From CAYOBW01 sp964402115 (GTDB lineage: Bacteria > Verrucomicrobiota > Kiritimatiellia > UBA8416 > CAYOBW01): 22,634 nucleotides of DNA. The stretch covers positions 1 to 22,634 of the forward strand of contig CAYOBW010000107.1 of the NCBI GenBank assembly GCA_964402115.1. Reading direction: 5' to 3'. Numbering within the stretch: position 1 is the first letter of the stretch; each line of letters opens with the position of its first letter. Shown here piece by piece: positions 1 through 8,600 of this stretch. Made by a program: the position numbers and the translations under genes. The notes beneath the pieces were generated by a model. The model saw only the letters and a list, made by a program, of their open reading frames with translations, was not told where the DNA came from and searched no databases.

Positions 1-1938
1 GCGGGAACGTACCGGGAGGCGGTGGCGTTGTCGCTCTCCGGGACGGCGGTCCAGCCAACGGTGCTGCGCGCGGCGCCCGGTCAGCGCGTGGTCCTGTCCG
101 GCTTCGCGCCGCTCCGCGACTGGCAGCCTTCGACGGGCGGCGTGTGGACGACAGTGATCGCGGAGCCGCCCGGCGACCTGTACGTCGGATTGCGTCCCCA
201 GGCTGTCGCGCGCTGGCCAGACCTGGATCAGCCCATGCGGGTCGTGGGCAAGTACGACAGTACGTCCCGTACCTTCGAGGATCCGGCGGAGCTGCCCGAC
301 GTGCCGTTTCTGAGGGCGGTAGCGGCGGCGCCCAAGTCGGCCATGCTCTTCTGCTACGTGGCGCAAGGCAACTTTTTCCGCACGCTTCCGCTCGAGCGCC
401 TGGACTGGGCGCAACGCGCGTTCACGTTCGCTTCCGTGCGCGACACCGCGGCCATCAAGGGCGACACCGGCCGGAACCGCGACCGTTACCAGCTGGTAAA
501 CCACCCGGCCTTGATCCGACAACCCGGCCAGTGGGCCTTCGAGACGCTGGCGGAGAGACAGATTCGCGTCCACTTCCGGCCTGTCGATCCGGCGGATCTG
601 GCTCGCACGCAGTACCGCGAGAACGCGCGCTGCGTGGTGCTGATCGGCGGCCGCCGCGAGGGCGTGTCGCACCTTCGCATCGAGGGGTTGGAGATTTGCG
701 GCGCAGCCGGGTACGGGGTGCAGATCGAGCGCGCCGAGGATGTCACCGTGACCCGTTGCCTGGTTCACAACAACGGGAGGAATGGCGTGTGGTCCCGCCG
801 GAGCAACAATGTGACCGTGAAGAACAACGTGGTGCTGGCAAACGGCACGGGCGTGTCGATCATCTCGGCCGACAAAGCGCTCGTGGAGGAGAACGAGGTG
901 GCGCTGAACGAGGTGGACGGGATCGTCGTGGCCGGCAACGTGAGCGGGCGTCCCGACGGCGAGCCGGAAACCAGGGGCGTAACCCTGCGGCGCAACTACG
1001 TCCATCACCACCTGCTCCTGAGCCACCCGGACAACATCCAGACCTATCGCGGTGTGCGGGATCTTGTCATCGAGGACTGCGTGCTGCTGTTCGGCGGGCA
1101 GTCGCTCATGACCGAGGAGGTGGACGGCGCGGTGTTGCGCAACAGCGTGGCCGTGGGCGCCGGCGCCATCGCGGTCATCTTCGGCCACGCCAACTCGCAC
1201 CGCTGGACGGTCGAGAACTGCACGGTTGGCCTGGGCGGGTGGGGCGCATTCTCGCTGACAGGCAGGGACTACCGCCTGAGGAACAACATCATTTGGAACA
1301 ACCCGCTGGGCCTGGTCGAGAGCCTTTCCAGCGATTGGAATGTCTACTGGTCCTGGCGCGAGGCGTGGCCGGTCGCGCTGGTCTCCGCGCCGCGCTGGCA
1401 TGCGTACACGAGCCTGGCAGAGGTTGCGGGGGCGACGGGTCAGGAGTCGCATGCGCAACGCGGACGGCCGGCGTTCCGCTGTGCCCCCGCCTGCCAGGCG
1501 GCCGCGGCGGGGAGCGACTCGAACCGGGCTGACCGTCTGACGCTGCGCCTGGGGGCTGGGTATGCCGAGGCCGGTGACTTTCCGTGCGGGGACCGGATCG
1601 AGATCAACGGCGACGGTGTCCTGCGGCGCGTCACGGAGTCCGCATCGGGGACCATCCGGTTCGAGCCGCCGCTGCCCTGCCGGCCCTTGCGCGACGCGCT
1701 GGTGTGGAACTGGAAGGCTGCCGCCGCGCCCGCCCTTGACCTGCGTCCAGCTGCGGGCGCCGCCGCCCTCACCGCGGGCGAAGGTGGCCGGGCCGTCGGC
1801 GCCGCGCTCGACATCCCGGCTTTCCAGCGTGGCGATTTCGACGGCGACGGTCGCCGCGACATCCCCGACCTGCCGGAAGATTTGAAGGCTGCGCTGCCCA
1901 ACCCCAACGCGCCCGTCGTGCCGCTGCATGGTTCGTGA
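1..1938 (+). CDS. Right-handed parallel beta-helix protein, 5'-truncated, with C-terminal dockerin-like Ca loop
   Basis: The frame is open from base 1 and reads A-G-T-Y-R-E before the first GTG at 22. 'GTYRE' normally sits well inside this family (GTYRE...GT...P..lrA.PG..VvlsG), so the true start is probably left of the window. The middle, about codons 215-440, is a run of short coils rich in N, V and G ('ENEVALNEVDGIVVAGN', 'LRNNIIWNN'), typical of the pectate-lyase-like beta-helix fold found in exported polysaccharide lyases, hydrolases and glycan-binding proteins. No catalytic set can be assigned, so the activity is unknown. Near the C-terminus an EF-hand-type loop has Asp at codons 612, 614, 616, 620 and 623 (counted from base 1), like half of a type I dockerin. 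It stops 13 bp before a glycoside hydrolase gene, suggesting co-transcription and a shared role in extracellular glycan breakdown. Confidence 0.87.
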   Translation, partial: AGTYREAVALSLSGTAVQPTVLRAAPGQRVVLSGFAPLRDWQPSTGGVWTTVIAEPPGDLYVGLRPQAVARWPDLDQPMRVVGKYDSTSRTFEDPAELPDVPFLRAVAAAPKSAMLFCYVAQGNFFRTLPLERLDWAQRAFTFASVRDTAAIKGDTGRNRDRYQLVNHPALIRQPGQWAFETLAERQIRVHFRPVDPADLARTQYRENARCVVLIGGRREGVSHLRIEGLEICGAAGYGVQIERAEDVTVTRCLVHNNGRNGVWSRRSNNVTVKNNVVLANGTGVSIISADKALVEENEVALNEVDGIVVAGNVSGRPDGEPETRGVTLRRNYVHHHLLLSHPDNIQTYRGVRDLVIEDCVLLFGGQSLMTEEVDGAVLRNSVAVGAGAIAVIFGHANSHRWTVENCTVGLGGWGAFSLTGRDYRLRNNIIWNNPLGLVESLSSDWNVYWSWREAWPVALVSAPRWHAYTSLAEVAGATGQESHAQRGRPAFRCAPACQAAAAGSDSNRADRLTLRLGAGYAEAGDFPCGDRIEINGDGVLRRVTESASGTIRFEPPLPCRPLRDALVWNWKAAAAPALDLRPAAGAAALTAGEGGRAVGAALDIPAFQRGDFDGDGRRDIPDLPEDLKAALPNPNAPVVPLHGS

Positions 1939-1951
1939 GGAGTTTGCCAAT

Positions 1952-3688
1952 ATGAGTGAGAAATGCGTTCAGACCAGCGTGATCAAGGGATTCCTGACGC
2001 TGGTATTGCTGCTTCCTGCTGCCGGCCAAGCCGGGGCTGGTGCGGCGGCGTACCGGATCAGCGGGCCGGAGGCCATGGCGGCGGGCCAGGTCTACCTGAT
2101 CCGGGTCGAAGCGCAGGCCGACACGGGCAAGAATTGGACCTCTGCCGACCCGGACCGGTTCCAGGTTGCCGTGAGCGGCGCGGGGGAATTGGTGGTTGAC
2201 CCCGCGCTCAAGCCCATGAACCCGCTGACGATCGCAATTCCGGCGGCTGCCAGCGGCGAGGTTAACGTGCTTGTGACCGCGACCAACGGCGTGGTGGCGA
2301 GCCGCCGTTTCACCCTCGGGCCCCCGCCGCCGCCCCGCGAATGCGTGGCGGAGATCAACCCAACGCGGGTGACGCACCGGTTCGCGGGACTGGGTGGCGG
2401 GGTGCTGTTCTACGACAACCAGTTCGACATTGGCAGAGGCAGCGAGCTCTATGACTGGTGCTTTGCCGATGTGAAGGCTGCCTTCCTGCACCTGCTCATC
2501 CGGCCCGACTGCGAGCCTGGCAACGACAACGACGACTGGCGGAAGCTCGCCGGGTCAGGGTTCGACTTCCAGTCGGCCGGGCGCGCGTGGCGCATCGCCC
2601 GCGAGGCGCTCAGGCGGAACCCGGGGCTGAAGGTCTACGCGAGCCTCTACACGCCGCCCGCCTGGATGAAGAGCAACGACAGCCGGCGCGGCGACGGCAC
2701 ACTCAAGGATGGTCCGGGCTACCGGCAGGAGTTGGCCGAGTTCGTCTTTGCGTGGCTGAAGCAGGCGCAGGCGCAGGGGGTACCGGTGCACTACCTGGCC
2801 TTCTTCAACGAGCCGGACTGGCCGCACACGCAGGATGGCATGCATTTCAAGGATCTGGGCGTGCTGGCGGATACGTTTGCTGAGTGCGCGGCGGCGCTCG
2901 ACGCCCTGATCGCGGCCGACGGCTCGTTGAAGGTCAAGCCGTTGCAGGTGTTTCCCGACGCGCTCGGCCCGGGGTCCATCACGCGCGGTGGCGCAAACAC
3001 GGAGAGGCTGCGGGCAAGGACCGACAAGCTCGACCGGGCGGACGTGTGGGGCGTGCATGACTATTGGAACACGGGCGGCGATTACTGGGTGAACCGGTAT
3101 CGCGAGCTGCGCGCCTTCCCCGGCGTGGGCGACAAGCCGATCTGGATGACCGAATGGGCGCAGCGCTACCGGCATGGCGACTTGGACTCCGCGCTTGAAT
3201 ATGCGCGTAACATGCTGAACGCACTGCGCTCTGGCGCGGAGGCCTGGATGGTGTTCGAATGGATCCATCCCTACGGTAATCAGTCCGGGCTGATCAGCAC
3301 CGACTGGGGCGAGCAGACCGGCGAGCGCCGCTATTGGCGCAGCAAGGCCTACCATGTGTTCCGCCAGATCGCCAACACCACGCCCGCGGGTTCTGAAGTG
3401 GTGGAAATGAAAGCGGTGTCGGGCGGCGAGGGGGTGGAGTACCTCGCGCTCAGGCACGCCGGACGCGTGATCGTGCATTTGGTGAACAGCGGGTCCACGC
3501 CGGTTAATGTCACGCTGCGACTGGGCGCAGCCACTCACAGGGTGGTTCAGGGCTGGCAGACCACGCCGTTCACGGACATGCAGAGCGTTCAGACGGCGCG
3601 GTCAGGCGCCCCGGGGGCTTCCGGTCAAGTGCAGCCAGGTTATTCGATTCCAGCGTATGCGCTGGTTACGCTAACCATGCAGGAATGA
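1952..3688 (+). CDS. Secreted GH30-type glycoside hydrolase with N-terminal Ig-like domain
   Basis: I chose the ATG at 1952 because GAGGAG (1937-1942) lies 9 bases upstream and the product then begins with a signal peptide (MSEK...KGFLTLVLLLPAAGQA). The ATG at 1928 would overlap the previous gene and add eight residues before it. The mature protein has a beta-sandwich at about residues 38-120, a linker of five prolines (124-128), a (beta/alpha)8 barrel at about 132-470, and a C-terminal beta-sandwich. GH30 hallmarks are 'FAGLGGG' at the barrel start, 'YTPPAWMK', the acid/base Glu287 in 'FFNEPDW' and the nucleophile Glu401 in 'WMTEW'. GH30 enzymes are retaining hydrolases acting on xylan, beta-1,6-glucan, glucosylceramide or fucosylated substrates. 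The subfamily and substrate cannot be read from this sequence. A GH5-like or GH39-like relative is the main alternative. It is second in a three-gene run. Confidence 0.87.
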   Translation: MSEKCVQTSVIKGFLTLVLLLPAAGQAGAGAAAYRISGPEAMAAGQVYLIRVEAQADTGKNWTSADPDRFQVAVSGAGELVVDPALKPMNPLTIAIPAAASGEVNVLVTATNGVVASRRFTLGPPPPPRECVAEINPTRVTHRFAGLGGGVLFYDNQFDIGRGSELYDWCFADVKAAFLHLLIRPDCEPGNDNDDWRKLAGSGFDFQSAGRAWRIAREALRRNPGLKVYASLYTPPAWMKSNDSRRGDGTLKDGPGYRQELAEFVFAWLKQAQAQGVPVHYLAFFNEPDWPHTQDGMHFKDLGVLADTFAECAAALDALIAADGSLKVKPLQVFPDALGPGSITRGGANTERLRARTDKLDRADVWGVHDYWNTGGDYWVNRYRELRAFPGVGDKPIWMTEWAQRYRHGDLDSALEYARNMLNALRSGAEAWMVFEWIHPYGNQSGLISTDWGEQTGERRYWRSKAYHVFRQIANTTPAGSEVVEMKAVSGGEGVEYLALRHAGRVIVHLVNSGSTPVNVTLRLGAATHRVVQGWQTTPFTDMQSVQTARSGAPGASGQVQPGYSIPAYALVTLTMQE

Positions 3689-3706
3689 GAGGAGGGGACG
3701 ATCGCC

Positions 3707-6700
3707 ATGCATCCCGTGACCCGGTTGAGTCTGCTGGCATACGTGGGGTTGGTGTTCACGGCCCGGGCGGAGGCGCCGTCCAACGCCGGGGAGCTCGCCG
3801 CGCGCATGGCAGCGCTCCGCTCGGAGACGGCCCCGTTTCTGCGCAGCCTGCCGCCCAAGGTCGACGCGCGCACCCGGCGGCTCCTGTCCGGGGATGACTG
3901 GCTCTCGCGCTTCGAGATCAAGCGTGTGTCCGATAAGCCTGCGAAGGCCATGGCCCCGCGGCCGACCCCGCCCGGCTGGGAGCGGGCGGACCTCGACATG
4001 GCGGCGTGGGAGCGGACCAGCGTGCCCGAATGGCGGTACGACGATCTCGCGCGCACGCAGCCCGCGTCCTGCATCCTGTGGTATCGCAAAGCGTTCAAGG
4101 CCGAACGCGCGCGCGCCGGCACGCGCGTCTTCCTGGTCTTCGAGGGCGTGGACTGGGAGGCGGAGGTGTGGCTGAACGGGCGCAGGCTCGGCGGCCACAG
4201 CGTGTACTGCGAGCCGTTCCGCTTCGACGTGACGGAAACGCTGGCGGAGGAGAACACGCTGGCGGTGCGCGTGATTGACGGCCCGCAGTTCGGCGAACCC
4301 GCCGCCTATTGGGCCGTGTTCCCCGTGCCGCCGGCCGCGGACCAGCGCTACGTGCGCGACCGGGGACGGTCGCTGGCTGGGCTGCAGAACGGCGATTCGC
4401 ATGTCGGCAGCGGGTATGGCGTGCACCGCGACGTGTACCTGGAGACGACGGGGCCGGCGGTTGTCAGCGAAGTGCTGGTCCGCGGCTATCCGGCGCGGGG
4501 CGAGGCCGTGGTGCAGGTTGCGACCGACGTGGCCAGCACGCGGCCGGCGACGCTGAAGGTGGATGTGCTGCCGGAGAACTTCGAGGGCACGGCGTTCACT
4601 CAGTCCGCGCCCTTCGAACCGTCGGCGGGATCCGGCCGGCAGACGGTGACCGTGAAGATGCCCGACGCGCGGCGCTGGTCGCCCGACGCGCCGTGGCTGT
4701 ACCGCTGCCGTGTCACCCTGCAGGACGGCGTGGGGCACTCGACCGATGTGCGCGACGCGGTGTTCGGCTGCCGCGCCATCGAGCTGGTGAGCGAGCAGGC
4801 GCCGCGCGAGGGGCTGCAGGCTGGCACGCTGCTGCTCGACGGGCGGCCGCTGTTCCTGCGCGGCGCCAACATCCAGGGGCTGAACGCGCTCTGGCTCTGG
4901 GGCGAACACGCCAAGCTGCTGGAGGCGCTGCTGCTGCTCAAGGCCGCGGATTTCAACGCCGTGCGGTCGTGTCAACACCTGCAGTTCCCGGAGGTGCGCG
5001 AGCTGCTGGACCGGCTGGGCATTTTTTCGCAACAGGACGTCGGCAGCCGGTATCCCGGGCTGGGCGAACAGGTCCGCCCCGGTCTGCTGGCGGCCTCCGC
5101 CGCGGTCGCCCGCCAGTGCTACAACAACCCGGGTGTGGCGTTGCTGTCCTTCGCCAACGAAACGCACTTCGATCCGTCCGACATGCTCCGCGCGGCGCTG
5201 GCAGTCGATCCGGACCGGCTGTTCAAACCGATCAGCGGTCATCCGCACGGCGGCACGGTACGGCCGAACAAGGGGCAGAGCGGCTACACGCTGCCGGGCG
5301 CGCTCTGGGCCCGCGTCATCGACGACGTGCACCCGTACTGGGGGTGGTACGGCTACCAGGGTGCGCTGCCATTGCTTTGCCAGGTGCTGGATCCGGACCG
5401 GATGGTGACGGTCGGCGAGTACGGGTCCGAAGCGCTGGACAGCTACATGACCATGGCCCACTACCCGCCGAGTTGGGGACCCCGGCCGGCGCTGGCGGCC
5501 GACACACTCTGGGGCCAGGTGCAGGTGACTAAGGACGGGGCGAAGCAAGTGGCGGGCTTCCGCGGCCGCCGCCCAGCGAACCTGGGCGCGTACATTGCGG
5601 CGAGCCAGAACTACCAGTACGACCAGCTCGCCGAGGTGACCAAGGCCTGGCGCCTTTCTCCTCGACGCATCGCCGGCTACTTCCAGTTCCACTTCATCGA
5701 CGTGCTGCCCGCCAACTGGCCCAAATCGATCGTCAGCCACGATCTGACTCCCAAGCGGGCCTACTTCGCCATGGCGCAGGTCAACCAGCCGCTCGTGCCG
5801 CTGCCGCGCCTGGTCGCCGGCGGGCAAGCGCTGGAGCTGTGGGTGGCGAACGACGAGCCCCGGTCGCACGCCGGCTGCGGCATTCGGTGGGCTGTCCGTC
5901 GCGAGGGGGAGACGCTCGCCGGGGGCAGGCTGGCCGTGGCCGTGCCGGCCTCGGGGGCGGTGCAGGCCGGCGTGGCCGACTTGTCAACCGTGCCCGCAAC
6001 CGCGGACGTGGTGGATTTGCAGCTGACCCTGGAGGGGGCGGACGGTCAGCCGCTGAGCCGTTACGTGCAGGAGGTCTACCTGGCCGCCTGGCGCAAGCCG
6101 GCGGGGGCTTCCACCTTCGCGTTCCGCACGAACACGGTGGCCTGGGTCGAAGCGGAGAGCGCGGACGGCGGCGGTCAACCGGCCTTGCGGGCCGACGAGA
6201 GCAAGGTCGCCACGGCCAGCGCGGGTCGGTGTCTCGGCGTGCATACGGACAAGGCTCCCTCGGCGGCGGCGGAGTGGGCGTTCAAGTTGCCGGGCGCGCT
6301 GGGGCAGCCCGTGCTGCTGATCCGGCACGCTGGCGATCAGCCGGTTGCGTTCCGTCTGTTCGCGGCCGGCAAGGCGTGTGGTACCGCCACGCTGGCGCCG
6401 ACGGGAGGGTGGGGATACCAGGACGAGGAGTGGGGCTGGACCGCCTTGACCCTGCCGCAGGCTCTCGCTGCGGGCACGCTGCCGGTCCGCTTCGAGTTCC
6501 TCAATGGGAAGCCGGTCAATGTGGATTGCCTCGCCCTCGCGGCAGCGGGGCGCGCGGGTCCCGCGGGAGTCCGGCAGGCTGCGCTCGCCCCGGCCAACCC
6601 GGCCGTCGGGCAACAGGAAGCGCCCGCCCCGCGCACGGCGCCGTTCCCCGCCTTCCGCTCGTGCGCGGAGATGGTTGCGGCGACGAATGCCGTCTTGCCC

Positions 6701-7843
6701 TCCTTTCGCGCTGTCACGCGCGGGCCTAAGTTCCACTGGTTCGGCTACTACGACAAGCAGCAGCTGGACCCCGGCGGGCGCTACCTGCTGTCCCAGGAAG
6801 TGGACTTCGAACACCGCCTGCCGAAGTCCGACGAGCCTGTGGGGCTTGGCATGGTGGACCTGGCCGACGGCGACAAGTGGATCGCGCTCGGCCAGTCGCG
6901 GGCGTGGTCCTGGCAGCAGGGGTGCATGCTGCAGTGGCGGCCGGGGTCGGACCACGAGGTGATCTGGAACGACCGGGAGGGTGACCGGTTCGTCTGCCGC
7001 GTTCTCGACGTCAAGACCCGTACGCTGCGGACGCTGCCCAGGGCGATCGAGCACGTCAGCCCGGACGGCAGGCAAGCCGCCTGTGCCGATTACAGCCGCA
7101 TCTGGGGCTTCCGCCCGGGCTACGGCTACGCGGGCATACCCGACCGGTACGCCGCGGAGCCGGCGCCGGCTGAACTCGGGGTGTGGTGGATGGACATGGC
7201 GACGGGCGAGAACCGGATGCTCGCGTCGCTGGCTGACCTGGCCAAGGTCCCCTACGGCGGCCAGAAGCCCGCCGACAAACACTACGTCAACCACCTGCAG
7301 TGGAGCCCCGACGGGAAGCGGCTGCTCCTCTTTGACCGGTGGTCCGGGTCAGGCGGCATGCCGACGCGGGTCTTTACGGTCGGGGCTGACGGGGAGAACC
7401 TCCAGCTGCTCTCGGCGAGCGGGGCTTCGCACTACATGTGGCGCGATCCGGAGCATGTCCTGATCTGGGCCGACGGGGGCTATCGCCTTTACAAGGACGA
7501 CGGCACCGGCGAACCCAAGGCGACGCTGTGGACCGCGCCGAACGGACACCAGAGTTACATACCGGGGACGGGAAACGAGTGGCTCGTTGCCGACACGTAT
7601 CCGCAGGGCAAGCAGCGGGAGCAGCTCGTCTATCTCTTCCACGTGCCGACGACTCGCTTCGTGCTGCTGGGCCGGTTCCCCTCGACCTACGCCGGCGAGT
7701 GGCGCTGCGACACGCATCCCCGCATCAGCCGCGACGGCAGGTGGGTCATCATCGACTCGCCGCATGGCGGCAACGGGCGGCAGCTCTACATGCTCGACAT
7801 CAGGCCCTGGGTTCAGGGCCAAGGTGGGCAGACCAGACCGTGA
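3707..7843 (+). CDS. Secreted GH2-type hydrolase fused to a CBM-like domain and a TolB/PL22-like beta-propeller
   Basis: The ATG at 3707 has GGAGGGG (3691-3697) 9 bases upstream and begins a signal peptide ending near 'FTARA-EA'. Domains in order are: GH2 sugar-binding jelly roll, about residues 65-250 ('VDWEAEVWLNGRRLGGH'); Ig-like, 251-375; barrel, about 377-690, with acid/base Glu485 in 'SFANET' and nucleophile Glu571 in 'VGEYGSE'; Ig-like, 690-805; a CBM-like sandwich, 810-955, opening 'WVEAESADGGG'; an Ala/Pro-rich linker; then a beta-propeller, about 1000-1378. The propeller begins 'FHWFGYYDKQQLD', has 'WSPDG' blade motifs, and places one His per repeat (1196, 1242, 1281, 1337), reminiscent of oligogalacturonate-lyase-type propellers that bind a metal through histidines. 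GH2 enzymes are retaining beta-galactosidases, glucuronidases, mannosidases and relatives. The exact activity is unknown. It is the last gene of its run. Confidence 0.88.
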   Translation: MHPVTRLSLLAYVGLVFTARAEAPSNAGELAARMAALRSETAPFLRSLPPKVDARTRRLLSGDDWLSRFEIKRVSDKPAKAMAPRPTPPGWERADLDMAAWERTSVPEWRYDDLARTQPASCILWYRKAFKAERARAGTRVFLVFEGVDWEAEVWLNGRRLGGHSVYCEPFRFDVTETLAEENTLAVRVIDGPQFGEPAAYWAVFPVPPAADQRYVRDRGRSLAGLQNGDSHVGSGYGVHRDVYLETTGPAVVSEVLVRGYPARGEAVVQVATDVASTRPATLKVDVLPENFEGTAFTQSAPFEPSAGSGRQTVTVKMPDARRWSPDAPWLYRCRVTLQDGVGHSTDVRDAVFGCRAIELVSEQAPREGLQAGTLLLDGRPLFLRGANIQGLNALWLWGEHAKLLEALLLLKAADFNAVRSCQHLQFPEVRELLDRLGIFSQQDVGSRYPGLGEQVRPGLLAASAAVARQCYNNPGVALLSFANETHFDPSDMLRAALAVDPDRLFKPISGHPHGGTVRPNKGQSGYTLPGALWARVIDDVHPYWGWYGYQGALPLLCQVLDPDRMVTVGEYGSEALDSYMTMAHYPPSWGPRPALAADTLWGQVQVTKDGAKQVAGFRGRRPANLGAYIAASQNYQYDQLAEVTKAWRLSPRRIAGYFQFHFIDVLPANWPKSIVSHDLTPKRAYFAMAQVNQPLVPLPRLVAGGQALELWVANDEPRSHAGCGIRWAVRREGETLAGGRLAVAVPASGAVQAGVADLSTVPATADVVDLQLTLEGADGQPLSRYVQEVYLAAWRKPAGASTFAFRTNTVAWVEAESADGGGQPALRADESKVATASAGRCLGVHTDKAPSAAAEWAFKLPGALGQPVLLIRHAGDQPVAFRLFAAGKACGTATLAPTGGWGYQDEEWGWTALTLPQALAAGTLPVRFEFLNGKPVNVDCLALAAAGRAGPAGVRQAALAPANPAVGQQEAPAPRTAPFPAFRSCAEMVAATNAVLPSFRAVTRGPKFHWFGYYDKQQLDPGGRYLLSQEVDFEHRLPKSDEPVGLGMVDLADGDKWIALGQSRAWSWQQGCMLQWRPGSDHEVIWNDREGDRFVCRVLDVKTRTLRTLPRAIEHVSPDGRQAACADYSRIWGFRPGYGYAGIPDRYAAEPAPAELGVWWMDMATGENRMLASLADLAKVPYGGQKPADKHYVNHLQWSPDGKRLLLFDRWSGSGGMPTRVFTVGADGENLQLLSASGASHYMWRDPEHVLIWADGGYRLYKDDGTGEPKATLWTAPNGHQSYIPGTGNEWLVADTYPQGKQREQLVYLFHVPTTRFVLLGRFPSTYAGEWRCDTHPRISRDGRWVIIDSPHGGNGRQLYMLDIRPWVQGQGGQTRP

Positions 7844-7860
7844 TGTGGGGCGGTACCGCC
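7803..7860. terminator. Hairpin and palindrome at a convergent gene junction (possible terminator)
   Basis: The last codons of the GH2 fusion contain a perfect 7-bp stem, GGCCCTG/CAGGGCC (7803-7809 and 7814-7820), with a GGTT loop. The 17-bp gap between the two convergent stop codons contains the perfect 12-bp palindrome GGCGGTACCGCC (7849-7860), directly abutting the minus-strand stop at 7861. Neither is followed by a U-tract, so standard intrinsic termination is not clear. The position between converging units is what suggests a bidirectional 3'-end signal. Confidence 0.3.
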
Positions 7861-8592
7861 TCATCCCGCTGTAGCCAGCGCCTGCCAGAGGTACTCGAAC
7901 AGGTTGCTCTCGAACGCGTGGGGATTGAGAAACGGGACGGGGAGGTCGGGGCGCGCGAGGAAGGGGCTGGCGACCCATGCCAGTTCGCAGCCCGCGAGGC
8001 CGGAGACCGCGATCCAAACCAGCAGGACCCGGGCCGCGAGCCAGGGCGATCCAGCCAGGACGCGCAGCAGCCCGTACAGCCGCACGTTGCCGGCCAGACC
8101 GCACAGGCCCACCAGGGCTGTGTTGCCGGCAAGCAGCCAGGCATAGGCTGTCGGGGCCGCGGGGGCTTCGGGGGGCGGACACTGCCACGCGAGGAAGAGC
8201 ACCATGGGACTGAACGCTCCGAGAAGGCTTGCGGTCACGGCGAAACTGATCAGGATGCCGACGGCCGCCTGCCGCGCCGACAGCCCGCACCCCATGGCCT
8301 GCGCCAGCATGGCGTTAATGCCCGCGCTGACTGCGGTGACGGCGAGCATCATGGCCGGCAGCTTCACGGCCGCATAGGCCGCCTGCAGCCCGCAACGCCA
8401 GGCCCCGAAGGCCGCCCCATAGGCGGCGGCGCCGAGCACGATCGCGAACAGCGCGCTCCAAGCCACTGCCGGGAGCCCCTCGCTGCGTGCGACGCGCTGG
8501 ATCAGCCCTGGCTCCAGCCTGCACAGCGCCGCCGGGGCGAGCACGCCCGAATGGGGCGCGAGGTTCAGGGCGACCTGACTGCATCCATGCAT
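7861..8592 (-). CDS. Polytopic membrane protein of unknown function, second of a tandem paralogous pair
   Basis: The start is the ATG at 8592, eight bases after the stop of the upstream gene, with GGGGAG overlapping that stop about 11 bases ahead. The same frame stays open further upstream to 9435, but there it overlaps the neighbouring gene and encodes Arg/His/Pro-rich nonsense. The 243-residue product has about five or six hydrophobic segments, including 'ALFAIVLGAAAYGAAFGAW', 'AAVGILISFAVTASLLGAF' and 'AARVLLVWIAVSGLAGC'. It ends 'SPFLARPDLPVPFLNP...FESNLFEYLWQAL'. I associate this arrangement (a K-L-P helix, a Q-x-x-x-hydrophobic helix, then 'RPDLP...E..W') with a PVC/planctomycete integral membrane family of unknown role. 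The central half aligns by eye with the product of 8601-9353. Nothing visible ties it to sugar uptake. Confidence 0.78.
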   Translation of the reverse strand: MHGCSQVALNLAPHSGVLAPAALCRLEPGLIQRVARSEGLPAVAWSALFAIVLGAAAYGAAFGAWRCGLQAAYAAVKLPAMMLAVTAVSAGINAMLAQAMGCGLSARQAAVGILISFAVTASLLGAFSPMVLFLAWQCPPPEAPAAPTAYAWLLAGNTALVGLCGLAGNVRLYGLLRVLAGSPWLAARVLLVWIAVSGLAGCELAWVASPFLARPDLPVPFLNPHAFESNLFEYLWQALATAG

Positions 8593-8600
8593 GTTGCGCT

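Noticed and set aside
3671..5869. A 732-codon minus-strand frame opposite the GH2 fusion
   Set aside because: Same antisense GC artefact: low-complexity Arg/Gln/His composition, no start signal, and it lies opposite a gene with conserved catalytic residues.
1..7843. A cellulosome or a classical SusC/SusD polysaccharide utilization locus
   Set aside because: Only half of a dockerin-like motif is seen, with no cohesin, TonB-dependent transporter or SusD-like protein.
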